A stretch of 20,500 nt of DNA from CAMLQK01 sp035478775 (lineage in GTDB: Bacteria > Patescibacteriota > Saccharimonadia > Saccharimonadales > UBA4665). The stretch is taken from positions 1 through 20,500 of the forward strand of contig DATIJG010000024.1 of the NCBI GenBank assembly GCA_035478775.1, given 5' to 3'. This document shows positions 8,159 through 14,822 of this stretch, piece after piece. How positions within the stretch are numbered: the stretch's first letter is position 1; each line of letters starts with the position of its first letter. The notes beneath the pieces were generated by a model. The model was not told the origin of the DNA. It made no database searches and saw only the letters and a list, made by a program, of their open reading frames with translations. The position numbers were made by a program, and so were the translations under genes.

Positions 8159-8174
8159 ATATTCCTTAGTATAC

Positions 8175-8206
8175 AAAAACCGCCCGAATAAAAGAATTCA
8201 AGCGGC
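8175..8206 (-). terminator. Intrinsic terminator after rpmE
   Basis: On the minus strand, a stem between 8205-8196 and 8189-8180 gives 10 pairs including two G:U, with a 6-base loop. It is followed by five T (8179-8175). It lies between rpmE and prfA, so prfA and prmC depend on read-through or on their own promoter, which I could not identify. Confidence 0.7.
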
Positions 8207-8220
8207 TAATGTCAGCATAG

Positions 8221-8562
8221 TTAGCTGTTCTTTTTGGCAGTGGCTTTTTCGGCTTTAGCAGCTTTGCGGGCAACTTGCTTTTGTGCAGCTTTGGCGCGAG
8301 CCTCGCGGGCAGCCTCGGCGGCCTTTTTGCGCGCTTCAAACTTATCGACGCGGCCTTCGATGTCCATCATGCGTTCTTCACCGGTAAAGAAGGGGTGTGA
8401 GGCACTGGTGATGTGCACTTTAACAAGTGGGTATTCGTTGCCGTCTTCCCACTTAATGGTTTCGTCAGTTGCCACGGTTGAGCGTGTCAGGAATGAAAAA
8501 CCGTTGTTCAAATCCTGGAACACGACCGGGCGATAGTTCTTAGGGTGTAGTGTCTTCTTCAT
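8221..8562 (-). CDS. rpmE2: Ribosomal protein L31, type B, with Ala/Lys-rich tail
   Basis: Large-subunit protein at the central protuberance that helps bridge the subunits. The first 75 or so residues are L31 of the zinc-free type B: MKKTLHPKNYRPVVFQD, then TRST and SHPFFTG, with no cysteines at all. In many bacteria type B replaces the zinc form under zinc limitation; here it may be the only form. The C-terminal part (about 76-113) is a helical Ala/Lys/Arg-rich extension not found in the short 80-90 aa homologues; it probably contacts rRNA. The ATG has no Shine-Dalgarno but lies just downstream of a near-consensus promoter, so its mRNA should be essentially leaderless. Downstream come prfA and prmC. 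Confidence 0.93.
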   Translation of the reverse strand: MKKTLHPKNYRPVVFQDLNNGFSFLTRSTVATDETIKWEDGNEYPLVKVHITSASHPFFTGEERMMDIEGRVDKFEARKKAAEAAREARAKAAQKQVARKAAKAEKATAKKNS

Positions 8563-8572
8563 AATCTAGTGT

Positions 8573-8601
8573 ATTGTATCTGTTTTTTACCTGATTGTCA
8601 A
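8573..8601 (-). promoter_or_regulatory. Strong sigma70-type promoter of rpmE
   Basis: On the minus strand, TTGACA (8601-8596), exactly 17 bases, then TACAAT (8578-8573). The -35 is perfect and the -10 matches 5 of 6. The predicted transcript start near 8566 leaves about 4 bases before the ATG at 8562. Confidence 0.8.
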
Positions 8602-8615
8602 AGGGTGCGAAAAGT

Positions 8616-9656
8616 TTATTCATGCACAGGCAAAACGTTGTTTTTAGCGGCACGCTTACTCCACCAAATTGCCATGCCGATACACACTAAACCAAGCGAA
8701 CCCACAAGCCATTGTGGCAATTCAACACCATAAAGTTTCAAAAACATAACCGCGCCTAAGAAGGCGATTGCCCAGTGCGCACCGTGTTCAAGGTAAATGT
8801 AACGCGACAGGGCACCGGAACGGACCAAGTGCACCGTCATAGCACGTACCCACATGGCGCCTGCGCCCAGCCCAGCGATAATTAAAATAACACTGCTAGT
8901 AAGAGCGAAGGCACCGATAACGCCGTCCAGTGAAAAGCTGGCATCTAAAATTTCTAGGTACACGAAGGCAACAAAGGCGGCCATACCGACCCTTTGCTGT
9001 ACCTTGGCTTTGCTGTCCGCGTTGCCCATGGCTGCATCTAATAATTCTAGGCCAATGTGCAATGCCATTGCGCTAATTGAAGCTACTAAAATGGTGGTGT
9101 GGTGTGCTGGCGACGAAGTTGCATACAAAATGAGCGACACGACCAGCATAATAAATACGGTAACATTGTCGAACCGGCCAAGTTTACCTAGGTATTTTTC
9201 TAAAAAGGGCAGCCAGTGTGTTTCTTTGTTGTAGTCAATAAAGTAGCTCAGTGCAATCATAATTAAGAACGTACCGCCGAAGGCGTTAATAGCTGGTTCG
9301 GCTTTGGAGAGTTGCTGCTCGTATTCGTGTGGATGATGCAAGGCAAGGTTGATAACTTCGTGAAAACTAACACCAGTGCCAAATGCCACAATCATAATCG
9401 GCAGGGCAAAACGCACCACGAACACCGCAATAAAGACCCCAGCTGTCATAAAGATACGCTGCCAGAACGGCGGTAATGTCACTAAAACTTTGCTGTTTAC
9501 GACGGCGTTGTCCGCACTGAAAGTCGCTTCTAGCAAGGTCAAGACAACTACCGTGCCTAAGGCGCCAAGGCCGCTTCCCCAGCCAACGAGACCCCATATT
9601 ACAATGGTTGCCGCTGCAGCAAACCAATATATTTTTGCCAAATCCTTAAACTTCAT
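8616..9656 (-). CDS. DUF475 / TerC-like integral membrane protein
   Basis: Multi-pass membrane protein of the DUF475 family, related to TerC and the LysE-type transporters. Relatives have been linked to metal ion (for example manganese) export, so a cation transport role is plausible but not shown here. From the ATG at 9656 it is 346 aa with about nine membrane segments. The family's two signature acidic motifs are present: LEATFSADNAVVNSKVL (42-58) and LEILDASFSLDGVIGAFA (234-251), which look like an internal duplication. The frame is open further upstream to a TTG at 9782, but the added 42 residues do not resemble the family. The chosen ATG lacks a Shine-Dalgarno and fits a leaderless mRNA. 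No tellurite-resistance genes accompany it. Confidence 0.88.
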   Translation of the reverse strand: MKFKDLAKIYWFAAAATIVIWGLVGWGSGLGALGTVVVLTLLEATFSADNAVVNSKVLVTLPPFWQRIFMTAGVFIAVFVVRFALPIMIVAFGTGVSFHEVINLALHHPHEYEQQLSKAEPAINAFGGTFLIMIALSYFIDYNKETHWLPFLEKYLGKLGRFDNVTVFIMLVVSLILYATSSPAHHTTILVASISAMALHIGLELLDAAMGNADSKAKVQQRVGMAAFVAFVYLEILDASFSLDGVIGAFALTSSVILIIAGLGAGAMWVRAMTVHLVRSGALSRYIYLEHGAHWAIAFLGAVMFLKLYGVELPQWLVGSLGLVCIGMAIWWSKRAAKNNVLPVHE

Positions 9657-9665
9657 CTGTATTTC

Positions 9666-9694
9666 ATAATAAGCCAGTAATATGTACAGTACAA
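9666..9694 (-). promoter_or_regulatory. Putative DUF475 gene promoter
   Basis: On the minus strand, TTGTAC (9694-9689), 17 bases, then TATTAT (9671-9666). The predicted transcript start near 9659 is only about 3 bases from the ATG at 9656. The -35 is weak (3 of 6). Confidence 0.35.
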
Positions 9695-9787
9695 GTAACG
9701 CGTAAGAATCTCGGTACATAGTGTTTAATCCGGATGAACTCTGTGATGATGTCCGGCGTTGGTTTGACTCGTCCTTTGGCAAACGGC

Positions 9788-9817
9788 TTGATTAACCTGT
9801 AGTCTATCTGTTATAAT
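9788..9817 (+). promoter_or_regulatory. Promoter of rpsB-tsf
   Basis: TTGATT (9788-9793), 18 bases, then a perfect TATAAT (9812-9817). The transcript would start near 9824, giving a leader of about 94 nt. The spacer contains CTGTAGTCTA, a 10-mer also present upstream of the LCP gene at 2339-2348. The divergent DUF475 promoter lies about 100 bases to the left. Confidence 0.7.
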
Positions 9818-9823
9818 TGCTAG

Positions 9824-9917
9824 GTAATTTTAATCAAGCAGTTTTGGAACAAATCCTCCTTTAGGCAAGCCGTGTAGGCACCTGATAGGCACCAAAACGA
9901 AGAGAAAGGAACATACC
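9824..9917 (+). promoter_or_regulatory. rpsB 5' leader with possible pseudoknot over the Shine-Dalgarno
   Basis: GTTTTGG (9841-9847) pairs perfectly with CCAAAAC (9892-9898). Within the loop, TCCTTT (9857-9862) is complementary to AAAGGA (9905-9910), the rpsB Shine-Dalgarno. Both can form at once as an H-type pseudoknot that hides the ribosome binding site. TAGGCACC also occurs twice (9875-9882 and 9886-9893). Ribosomal-protein leaders often work by such autogenous control, but regulation here is inferred from base pairing alone. Confidence 0.45.
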
Positions 9918-10640
9918 ATGGCTACAGTTGATGTAGACATTAAAAAATTGTTAGAAGCTGGCGCACATTTTGGCCACAAGACCAGCCGTTGGCATCCTAA
10001 AATGGCACCGTACATCCACTCAAAGCGAAACGGCAGCCATATTATTGATCTTACTAAGACCGTTGAAGGCTTGAATGTAGCGCTCGATTTTTTGCAACAA
10101 GTTGCAGGCGAAGGCAAGCAGGTATTGTTCGTTGGCACTAAACGCCAAGTACAAGACATCGTTAAGGCGGCTGCTGAAGATCTAAAAATGCCATTTGTTA
10201 CCGAACGTTGGCTTGGCGGTATGCTTACCAACTGGCCGACAATCCAAGGCCGTGTAAAGCATCTTAAAGATCTTGAAGCTCGCATGGAATCCGGCGAGCT
10301 TGCGAAAAAGTACAACAAACTTGAGATACAACGCTTCCAAGAAGAAATTGACGAAATGAACCGCATCTACGGCGGTATCAAAAACATGGCCGCTCGCCCT
10401 GGTGCTGTGTTTATTATTGATATCACCAGCGACGCCAACGCTTTGGCGGAAGCTCGCAAACTTGGCCTGAAAACCGTTGCTTTGATCGACACTAATGCCG
10501 ATCCGACTTTGGTTGACTACGCTGTTCCCTGCAATGACGATGCCCTTAAAACCGTGCAGCTCATTTGCGATTACGCCAAACAAGCTATCGAAGCTGGCCA
10601 GGCAAAAACTGCCAAGCACACTGATAAAACCGAAAACTAA
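9918..10640 (+). CDS. rpsB: 30S ribosomal protein S2
   Basis: Small-subunit protein bound late at the junction of head and body; needed for docking of S1 where S1 exists and for initiation. The 240 aa match the family length. Diagnostic segments include LLEAGAHFGHKTSRWHPKM near the N-terminus, IIDLTKTVEGLNVAL (42-56), FVGTKRQ, and TERWLGGMLTNW in the middle. The coiled-coil insert lies at about 105-155 and the DPTLVDYAVPCNDDA segment near the C-terminus. AAAGGA lies 7 bases before the ATG. tsf follows after 24 bases, the normal bacterial pairing. Confidence 0.97.
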   Translation: MATVDVDIKKLLEAGAHFGHKTSRWHPKMAPYIHSKRNGSHIIDLTKTVEGLNVALDFLQQVAGEGKQVLFVGTKRQVQDIVKAAAEDLKMPFVTERWLGGMLTNWPTIQGRVKHLKDLEARMESGELAKKYNKLEIQRFQEEIDEMNRIYGGIKNMAARPGAVFIIDITSDANALAEARKLGLKTVALIDTNADPTLVDYAVPCNDDALKTVQLICDYAKQAIEAGQAKTAKHTDKTEN

Positions 10641-10664
10641 ACGATAATTTTAAAGGAGAACAAC

Positions 10665-11261
10665 ATGGCTGTAGATATTGCAGAAATTAAGCGTCTTCGC
10701 GAACTGACTGGTGTTGGCATGACCGATGCTAAAAAGGCTTTGGAAGCTGCCGACGGTGACTTCGACAAAGCCTTGGCCGAAATGCGCAAAAAAGGCCTTA
10801 CCAAGGCGGAAAAAAGCGCCGCGCGTGAAGCTCGCGCCGGTGTTATTAGCAGTTACGTCCACGACAATCGCATTGGTGTATTGCTCGAAGTAAATTGTGA
10901 AACCGACTTTGTTGCACGCAACGAAAAGTTTACCGACTTCGTGAAGGATATCGCTATGCATGTTGCTGCTGCCGCGCCGATGTACGTTTCTTCAGGACAA
11001 ATCTCTGCAGAAGAGCGCGACCGCGTACAAGCTGAGTTTACTGAAAAGGTAAAAGCAGAAGGCAAGCCGGAAAACATGGTTGGCCAAATTGTTGAAGGTA
11101 TGGTTAAAAAATACTTTGCAGAACGCTGTTTGCTCGACCAACCTTTTATCAAGAATCCCGACCAAACTGTAGATGCCTTTATTAAAGAAAACATCGCGCA
11201 GCTTGGTGAAAATTTGGTGGTACGTCGCTTTAGCCGCATGGCCTTAGGCGAGATTAGCTAG
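10665..11261 (+). CDS. tsf: Elongation factor Ts (short form)
   Basis: Guanine-nucleotide exchange factor for EF-Tu. The 198 aa form the short version, like that of Thermus, with only one core repeat instead of the two in E. coli. The N-terminal UBA-like domain (1-50, LRELTGVGMTDAKKAL) is complete. The EF-Tu-contacting TDFVARN motif is at 80-86. AAAGGAGA precedes the ATG by 6 bases. It is co-transcribed with rpsB and followed by a strong terminator, so the pyrH gene that usually comes next is absent. Confidence 0.97.
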   Translation: MAVDIAEIKRLRELTGVGMTDAKKALEAADGDFDKALAEMRKKGLTKAEKSAAREARAGVISSYVHDNRIGVLLEVNCETDFVARNEKFTDFVKDIAMHVAAAAPMYVSSGQISAEERDRVQAEFTEKVKAEGKPENMVGQIVEGMVKKYFAERCLLDQPFIKNPDQTVDAFIKENIAQLGENLVVRRFSRMALGEIS

Positions 11262-11294
11262 ATTCTAATTACCAAAACATGTGCTTCAACCTAC

Positions 11295-11326
11295 AAAAAG
11301 CCAGCTCTGAAACGGGCTGGTTTTTT
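11295..11326 (+). terminator. Intrinsic terminator of rpsB-tsf
   Basis: AAAAAGCCAGC (11295-11305) pairs with GCTGGTTTTTT (11316-11326), with a 10-base loop and a run of six T. It is a textbook form 33 bases after the tsf stop. Confidence 0.88.
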
Positions 11327-11374
11327 GTTTGTATGTACCGTCACGGCACCTAGTAAATAATTAAGAGGTATAAA

Positions 11375-11464
11375 ATGACTGGCTATCAAAACACCGAACT
11401 TCTTGATATACTACTTCTAAAGCCAAAAAAATGTCGCCAGAAAAAGGAGAACCATGAACCCTAA
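11375..11464 (+). CDS. Possible 29-aa small ORF overlapping the frr start
   Basis: ATG at 11375, preceded by AAGAGG (11363-11368), opens a 29-codon frame. Its stop (11462-11464) lies inside the first codons of frr in another frame. The peptide is Leu-rich, then Lys-rich, with no known domain. It could couple translation to frr, but the frr promoter proposed at 11404-11412 would start downstream of its ATG. It may be chance. Confidence 0.2.
   Translation: MTGYQNTELLDILLLKPKKCRQKKENHEP
11404..11412 (+). promoter_or_regulatory. Putative extended -10 promoter of frr
   Basis: TGATATACT is an extended -10 (TGn plus TATACT at 11407-11412). No good -35 is present. Transcription from about 11419 would give a leader of about 35 nt with a good Shine-Dalgarno. 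Some promoter is required, since tsf ends in a terminator. Confidence 0.4.
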
Positions 11465-12017
11465 CCAAACCGTTACTGACGCTACGCAGAAATTCAAGGC
11501 TGCTGCTGACCATTACAACGAAGATATCAAAAAGGTGCGTACTGGTCGGGCTCACGCTAGTATGCTCGACGGTGTCATGGTTTCGGCATATGGCACGGCG
11601 ATGCCTTTAAATCAGGCCGCAAACATTACGGCACCCGAGGCACAACTCTTGCAGGTGACCCCCTTTGACCCAAACAATATCCAGGCGATTGCCAGCGCCA
11701 TTCGTGATAACCCCACATTGGGGTTGAACCCATCGGATGACGGCCGTGTCGTACGCGTGCCGATTCCAGCACTTACTGAAGACCGCCGCCGTGAATATGT
11801 AAAAGTTTTAAGCGGTAAAACCGAAGATGCTATGGTGCGTTTGCGTGCTGTTCGCCATGATGCCATGGACGCAATTGCGACCGCCAAAAAAGATAAAACT
11901 ATCGGTGAAGATGACGCCAAGCGGCTCGAAAAACAAGTTGATGAAGCAATGAACAAAACTCGCGCTGACATTGAAATCGCGCAAAAGGGCAAGGAAGCTG
12001 AAATTATGACCGTATAA
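11454..12017 (+). CDS. frr: Ribosome recycling factor
   Basis: Works with EF-G to split post-termination ribosomes. The 187 aa match the family length of about 185. The three-helix bundle is recognisable: KVRTGRAHASMLDGV at 27-41, the small domain with APEAQLLQVTPFDP, then the long C-terminal helices (EDRRREYVKV and VRHDAMDAI). AAAAAGGAGA ends 3 bases before the ATG. In most bacteria frr follows pyrH; here it follows tsf directly, after a terminator. uppS starts 56 bases later and is probably on the same transcript. Confidence 0.97.
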   Translation: MNPNQTVTDATQKFKAAADHYNEDIKKVRTGRAHASMLDGVMVSAYGTAMPLNQAANITAPEAQLLQVTPFDPNNIQAIASAIRDNPTLGLNPSDDGRVVRVPIPALTEDRRREYVKVLSGKTEDAMVRLRAVRHDAMDAIATAKKDKTIGEDDAKRLEKQVDEAMNKTRADIEIAQKGKEAEIMTV

Positions 12018-12073
12018 CGGCTCCGCTTGCATTAGGGTGCGTAAGCGAACTTTATGAAAACCATGTACAATAT

Positions 12074-12787
12074 ATGAATATGACAACAGAGCAAACTGAG
12101 GCGTTGACGGTGCCTACACACCTGGGCTTTATTCTAGATGGCAACCGCCGCTGGGCAAAAGAACGTGGCTTACCGGTGATAGAAGGTCATCGTGAAGGCT
12201 ATAGGACGCTTAAAAAGGTCGCCAAAGCTGGCTTAAAATATGGCGTTAGATACATGTCAGCCTATGTGTTTTCCACCGAAAATTGGCAACGCGATCGCGA
12301 TGAAGTGAAGCAGCTCATGAGCTTGCTGCGATGGATTCTTAAGCATGAGATCGAAGAGTTTAACCGCGAAGGTATCCGCTTGCGTGTAATTGGCTCGAAA
12401 GTAAAGATGGGTGCGTCGCTGGCGAAGGTTATCCACGAGGCCGAAGAAAAAACCAAGGGCAATAAACGTGGAACGTTGCTGATCTGTCTTGATTATGGTG
12501 GCCACCAAGAAATTGTTGACGCTGTAAAGCGCATTACCGAGCTTGGATATGCCCCCGAAGACATTACTGTGGAATTGATTAACAAGTTTTTGTATGCACC
12601 TGATGTGCCGCCAATCGATTTGGTGATTCGCACCTCAGGCGAGCAGCGCACTAGTGGTTTTATGATGTGGGAGAGCACGTATAGCGAATTATTATTCGAC
12701 ACGGCGAATTGGCCTGATTTTGATGAAGCTCATCTTCAGCTTGCTCTGCAAGAATATACAAAACGGCAGCGGAGGTTCGGCAAATAA
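12074..12787 (+). CDS. uppS: Isoprenyl transferase / undecaprenyl diphosphate synthase
   Basis: cis-Prenyltransferase that extends farnesyl diphosphate with isopentenyl diphosphate to make the lipid carrier for peptidoglycan and wall polymers; soluble, membrane-associated. The 237 aa show the catalytic segment ILDGNRRWAK with Asp22, and the diphosphate-binding RTSGE at 186-190 followed by FMMWESTYSE. Where the family usually has RxSNF, this protein has RTSGF. A second ATG at 12080 is equally possible. Neither start has a Shine-Dalgarno, and TACAAT at 12066-12071 would put a transcript start almost on the second ATG. The stop overlaps the rseP start by one base (TAATG). It may supply the carrier used by the LCP protein. 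Confidence 0.95.
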   Translation: MNMTTEQTEALTVPTHLGFILDGNRRWAKERGLPVIEGHREGYRTLKKVAKAGLKYGVRYMSAYVFSTENWQRDRDEVKQLMSLLRWILKHEIEEFNREGIRLRVIGSKVKMGASLAKVIHEAEEKTKGNKRGTLLICLDYGGHQEIVDAVKRITELGYAPEDITVELINKFLYAPDVPPIDLVIRTSGEQRTSGFMMWESTYSELLFDTANWPDFDEAHLQLALQEYTKRQRRFGK

Positions 12788-13914
12788 TGTGGGTCGTATT
12801 GTTGATTTTAGGGCTTTTAATGTTCATTGGGCTGGTGGTAGTGCACGAGTTTGGCCACTTTTTAGCAGCGCGCCGGGGCGGGGTGGAAGTCGAAGAATTC
12901 GGCATCGGCTTCCCGCCACGTGCCTGGGGCAAAAAAACCAAAAGCGGTTTTATTTTCAGTCTGAACTGGTTACCGCTCGGCGGTTTTGTAAAGCTTAAAG
13001 GCGAGCACGATTCTGATACCGAAAAGGGAAGCTACGGTGCCGCCAAAACCAGCGTAAAAGTTAAAATTATGCTGGCTGGTGTTGGCATGAACTTGCTCGC
13101 AGCATTTATATTGTTTACTGTCTTGGCCTGGGCTGGCATGCCACAGCTTATTAACAATCAGTTCACCGTTAAAAGTGATGCGCATATTTCCCGCAATGAA
13201 GTGCTGGTAGCGAGTATCGAGAAGAACACGCCCGCCGCCAAAGCTGGCCTTAAAGAGCGTGACCATCTGGTATCGGTAACTGGTACGAATGGTGTCACCA
13301 AAAATATCACCAGTGCGGACATTTTGCCAAGCGTTACAAAATCGTTTGCCGGCCAAAACGTCACGGTTACAATTACGCGAAACGGCCAAACTATGAACAC
13401 GCACACTACTTTGCTAACAACTCAGGCGGTGAACGAGGCCCAAAAGCAAGGCAGACCGGTTGGTTATTTGGGTATAGCGCCTGGCGAATATTCTTTAGTG
13501 CGTTCTACGTGGTCGGCGCCAATTGTTGCCCTTGGTGTCATTAAACAGTTCACGGCGATGACGTTCCAGGGTCTAGGCACGGCGCTTAATGCACTCATCC
13601 ATGGTCAAGGGCACAAAGCGTCTGAGCAAGTTTCCGGCCCGGTCGGAATTGTTATGATCTTAAAGGATAGTAGCCTACTTGGCATACAATTTGTAGTTAT
13701 GATTATTGCTATTATTTCGCTCACACTAGCAATTATGAACGTGCTGCCCATTCCAGCACTCGATGGTGGCCGCTTGTTTGTAACTATCGTCGCACGCCTG
13801 CGGGGCAAACCAATCTCGCAAGAAATTGAAGAACGGATTTACGGCTACGGTTTTGCCGCGCTTATGATACTGGTAATTTTGGTAACATTTGTCGATGTCA
13901 AACGTTTCTTCTAA
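12787..13914 (+). CDS. rseP: Site-2 (RseP/YaeL-type) intramembrane zinc metalloprotease
   Basis: Membrane-embedded metalloprotease that cuts transmembrane segments of anti-sigma factors or leftover signal peptides. The 375 aa have the zinc motif HEFGH at 20-24 (His20, Glu21, His24) in the first membrane helix. The third ligand is in NVLPIPALDGGRL (318-330, Asp326). One PDZ domain lies between (about 135-210, NTPAAKAGLKERDHLVSV), and four membrane segments are visible. It is shorter than E. coli RseP, which has two PDZ domains. Its start overlaps the uppS stop and its end overlaps the CPBP gene by 20 bases. cdsA and dxr, which usually lie between uppS and rseP, are absent. Confidence 0.95.
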   Translation: MWVVLLILGLLMFIGLVVVHEFGHFLAARRGGVEVEEFGIGFPPRAWGKKTKSGFIFSLNWLPLGGFVKLKGEHDSDTEKGSYGAAKTSVKVKIMLAGVGMNLLAAFILFTVLAWAGMPQLINNQFTVKSDAHISRNEVLVASIEKNTPAAKAGLKERDHLVSVTGTNGVTKNITSADILPSVTKSFAGQNVTVTITRNGQTMNTHTTLLTTQAVNEAQKQGRPVGYLGIAPGEYSLVRSTWSAPIVALGVIKQFTAMTFQGLGTALNALIHGQGHKASEQVSGPVGIVMILKDSSLLGIQFVVMIIAIISLTLAIMNVLPIPALDGGRLFVTIVARLRGKPISQEIEERIYGYGFAALMILVILVTFVDVKRFF

Positions 13915-14692
13915 AAGTATAGCAACTGAGCACCAGCCCGCAGAACTCAATAAAAAAATTGCGCCATGGTCGGCAGCTTTAGCGATAGTGGCCACTGTAG
14001 TCGCATTTTCTGCATCACAGATTATTGCCAGTTTTTTGGTGGGTTTGTACCCGCTCGCAAAGGGTTGGGGTAATACGCAGGCTAACGACTGGCTAACCAA
14101 TTCGTCATGGGCGCAGTTTTTATATGTGCTGTTTACCGAAGGGTTGACTATTTTTGTGCTATGGCTATTTTGGCGACGCTATAAAAAAGGTGTAAAGCTA
14201 GCGCTTGGCATTGCTCGAAAAGCGGTGTTAAAAGATGTCGGCTACGCACTTATTGGCGTGTTGGTATACTTTGGGTTGTACATGATTGTTTTCGGTGTTA
14301 TCAATTCCATGGTTTCGGTTAATACCAGCCAGCAGCAAGATGTCGGTTTTGATGGCACGCACGGCAGCGCGCTTATCCTAACGTTTATAAGCCTTGTTAT
14401 TTTACCCCCTTTGGTAGAAGAAATTACCTTTCGGGGCTTTTTGTTTTCAGGTTTAAAGCGCCGTTTTGGCCCTGGCTTGGCAACACTTGGCACAAGCCTT
14501 TTGTTCGCTGCACCACACTTACTTACGGGCAAGGGTTCCGGTTTGCTATGGATCGCGGCAATTGACACCTTTTCGCTATCTCTGGTTTTATGTTACTTAC
14601 GCGAAAAGACTGGCGCGTTGTATAGTGGGATGCTTGTGCATGCTGCAAAAAACGCCATTGCCTTCGCAGCGCTCTTCATATTCATATCTTAA
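13895..14692 (+). CDS. CPBP-family intramembrane glutamic protease (CAAX/Rce1-like)
   Basis: CPBP (Abi) proteins are intramembrane proteases related to Rce1; bacterial members have varied or unknown substrates. The 265 aa have about seven membrane segments. All catalytic motifs are present: motif 1 EEITFR (Glu175, Glu176, Arg180), motif 2 FAAPHL (His208), and motif 3 HAAKN (His249, Asn253). The start is taken as the ATG at 13895, inside the rseP end. A TTG at 13889 would add two residues. The overlap with rseP implies co-translation of two intramembrane proteases; a joint role is a guess. A promoter for proS appears to lie in and just after its last codons. Confidence 0.9.
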   Translation: MSNVSSKSIATEHQPAELNKKIAPWSAALAIVATVVAFSASQIIASFLVGLYPLAKGWGNTQANDWLTNSSWAQFLYVLFTEGLTIFVLWLFWRRYKKGVKLALGIARKAVLKDVGYALIGVLVYFGLYMIVFGVINSMVSVNTSQQQDVGFDGTHGSALILTFISLVILPPLVEEITFRGFLFSGLKRRFGPGLATLGTSLLFAAPHLLTGKGSGLLWIAAIDTFSLSLVLCYLREKTGALYSGMLVHAAKNAIAFAALFIFIS

Positions 14693-14703
14693 TGTAGTAT
14701 AAT
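14675..14703 (+). promoter_or_regulatory. Putative proS promoter
   Basis: TTCATA (14675-14680), 17 bases, then a perfect TATAAT (14698-14703). It overlaps the end of the CPBP gene. Transcription would start near 14710, leaving a leader of about 112 nt. Confidence 0.6.
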
Positions 14704-14746
14704 TGGGGCATTATGGCTGTGTATATATTTTGCAGTATGCCCATTC

Positions 14747-14822
14747 CGGCCCCGCGGCCGTAATTTCTCTTGCCCAAAAATTTTATAAAATCCAGTAATT
14801 CCTCTTGTAAGGGGCCGTAACT
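14747..14822 (+). promoter_or_regulatory. proS leader with two competing pairings, one covering the Shine-Dalgarno
   Basis: CGGCC (14747-14751) can fold locally with GGCCG (14756-14760). Alternatively, CGGCCCC (14747-14753) can pair over 7 bp with GGGGCCG (14811-14817), which includes the Shine-Dalgarno AAGGGG (14809-14814). The two pairings exclude each other. Two direct repeats sit here: GGCCGTAA (14756-14763 and 14813-14820), and GTAATTTCTCTTG (14760-14772) with a one-mismatch copy at 14795-14807. No T-box motif is visible. A switch is inferred only from pairing. Confidence 0.4.

Noticed and set aside
8159..8176. TTG start of prfA six codons upstream
   Set aside because: It lies in the T-run of the rpmE terminator and has no Shine-Dalgarno; the ATG at 8158 has AAGGA.
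9657..9782. 42-residue N-terminal extension of the DUF475 protein from a TTG
   Set aside because: It does not match the family N-terminus, uses a rare start, and overlaps the likely promoter.
12024..12047. Hairpin CGCTTGCA with TGC...AAGCG between frr and uppS
   Set aside because: It has a bulged stem and no T-run, so I could not support it as a terminator or attenuator.
12429..12437. TTATCCACG, close to a DnaA box
   Set aside because: A single copy inside the uppS coding region with no cluster or AT-rich unwinding region; not an origin.
14704..14822. T-box riboswitch for proS
   Set aside because: No T-box sequence or stem I specifier bulge was found; only local complementarities are visible.
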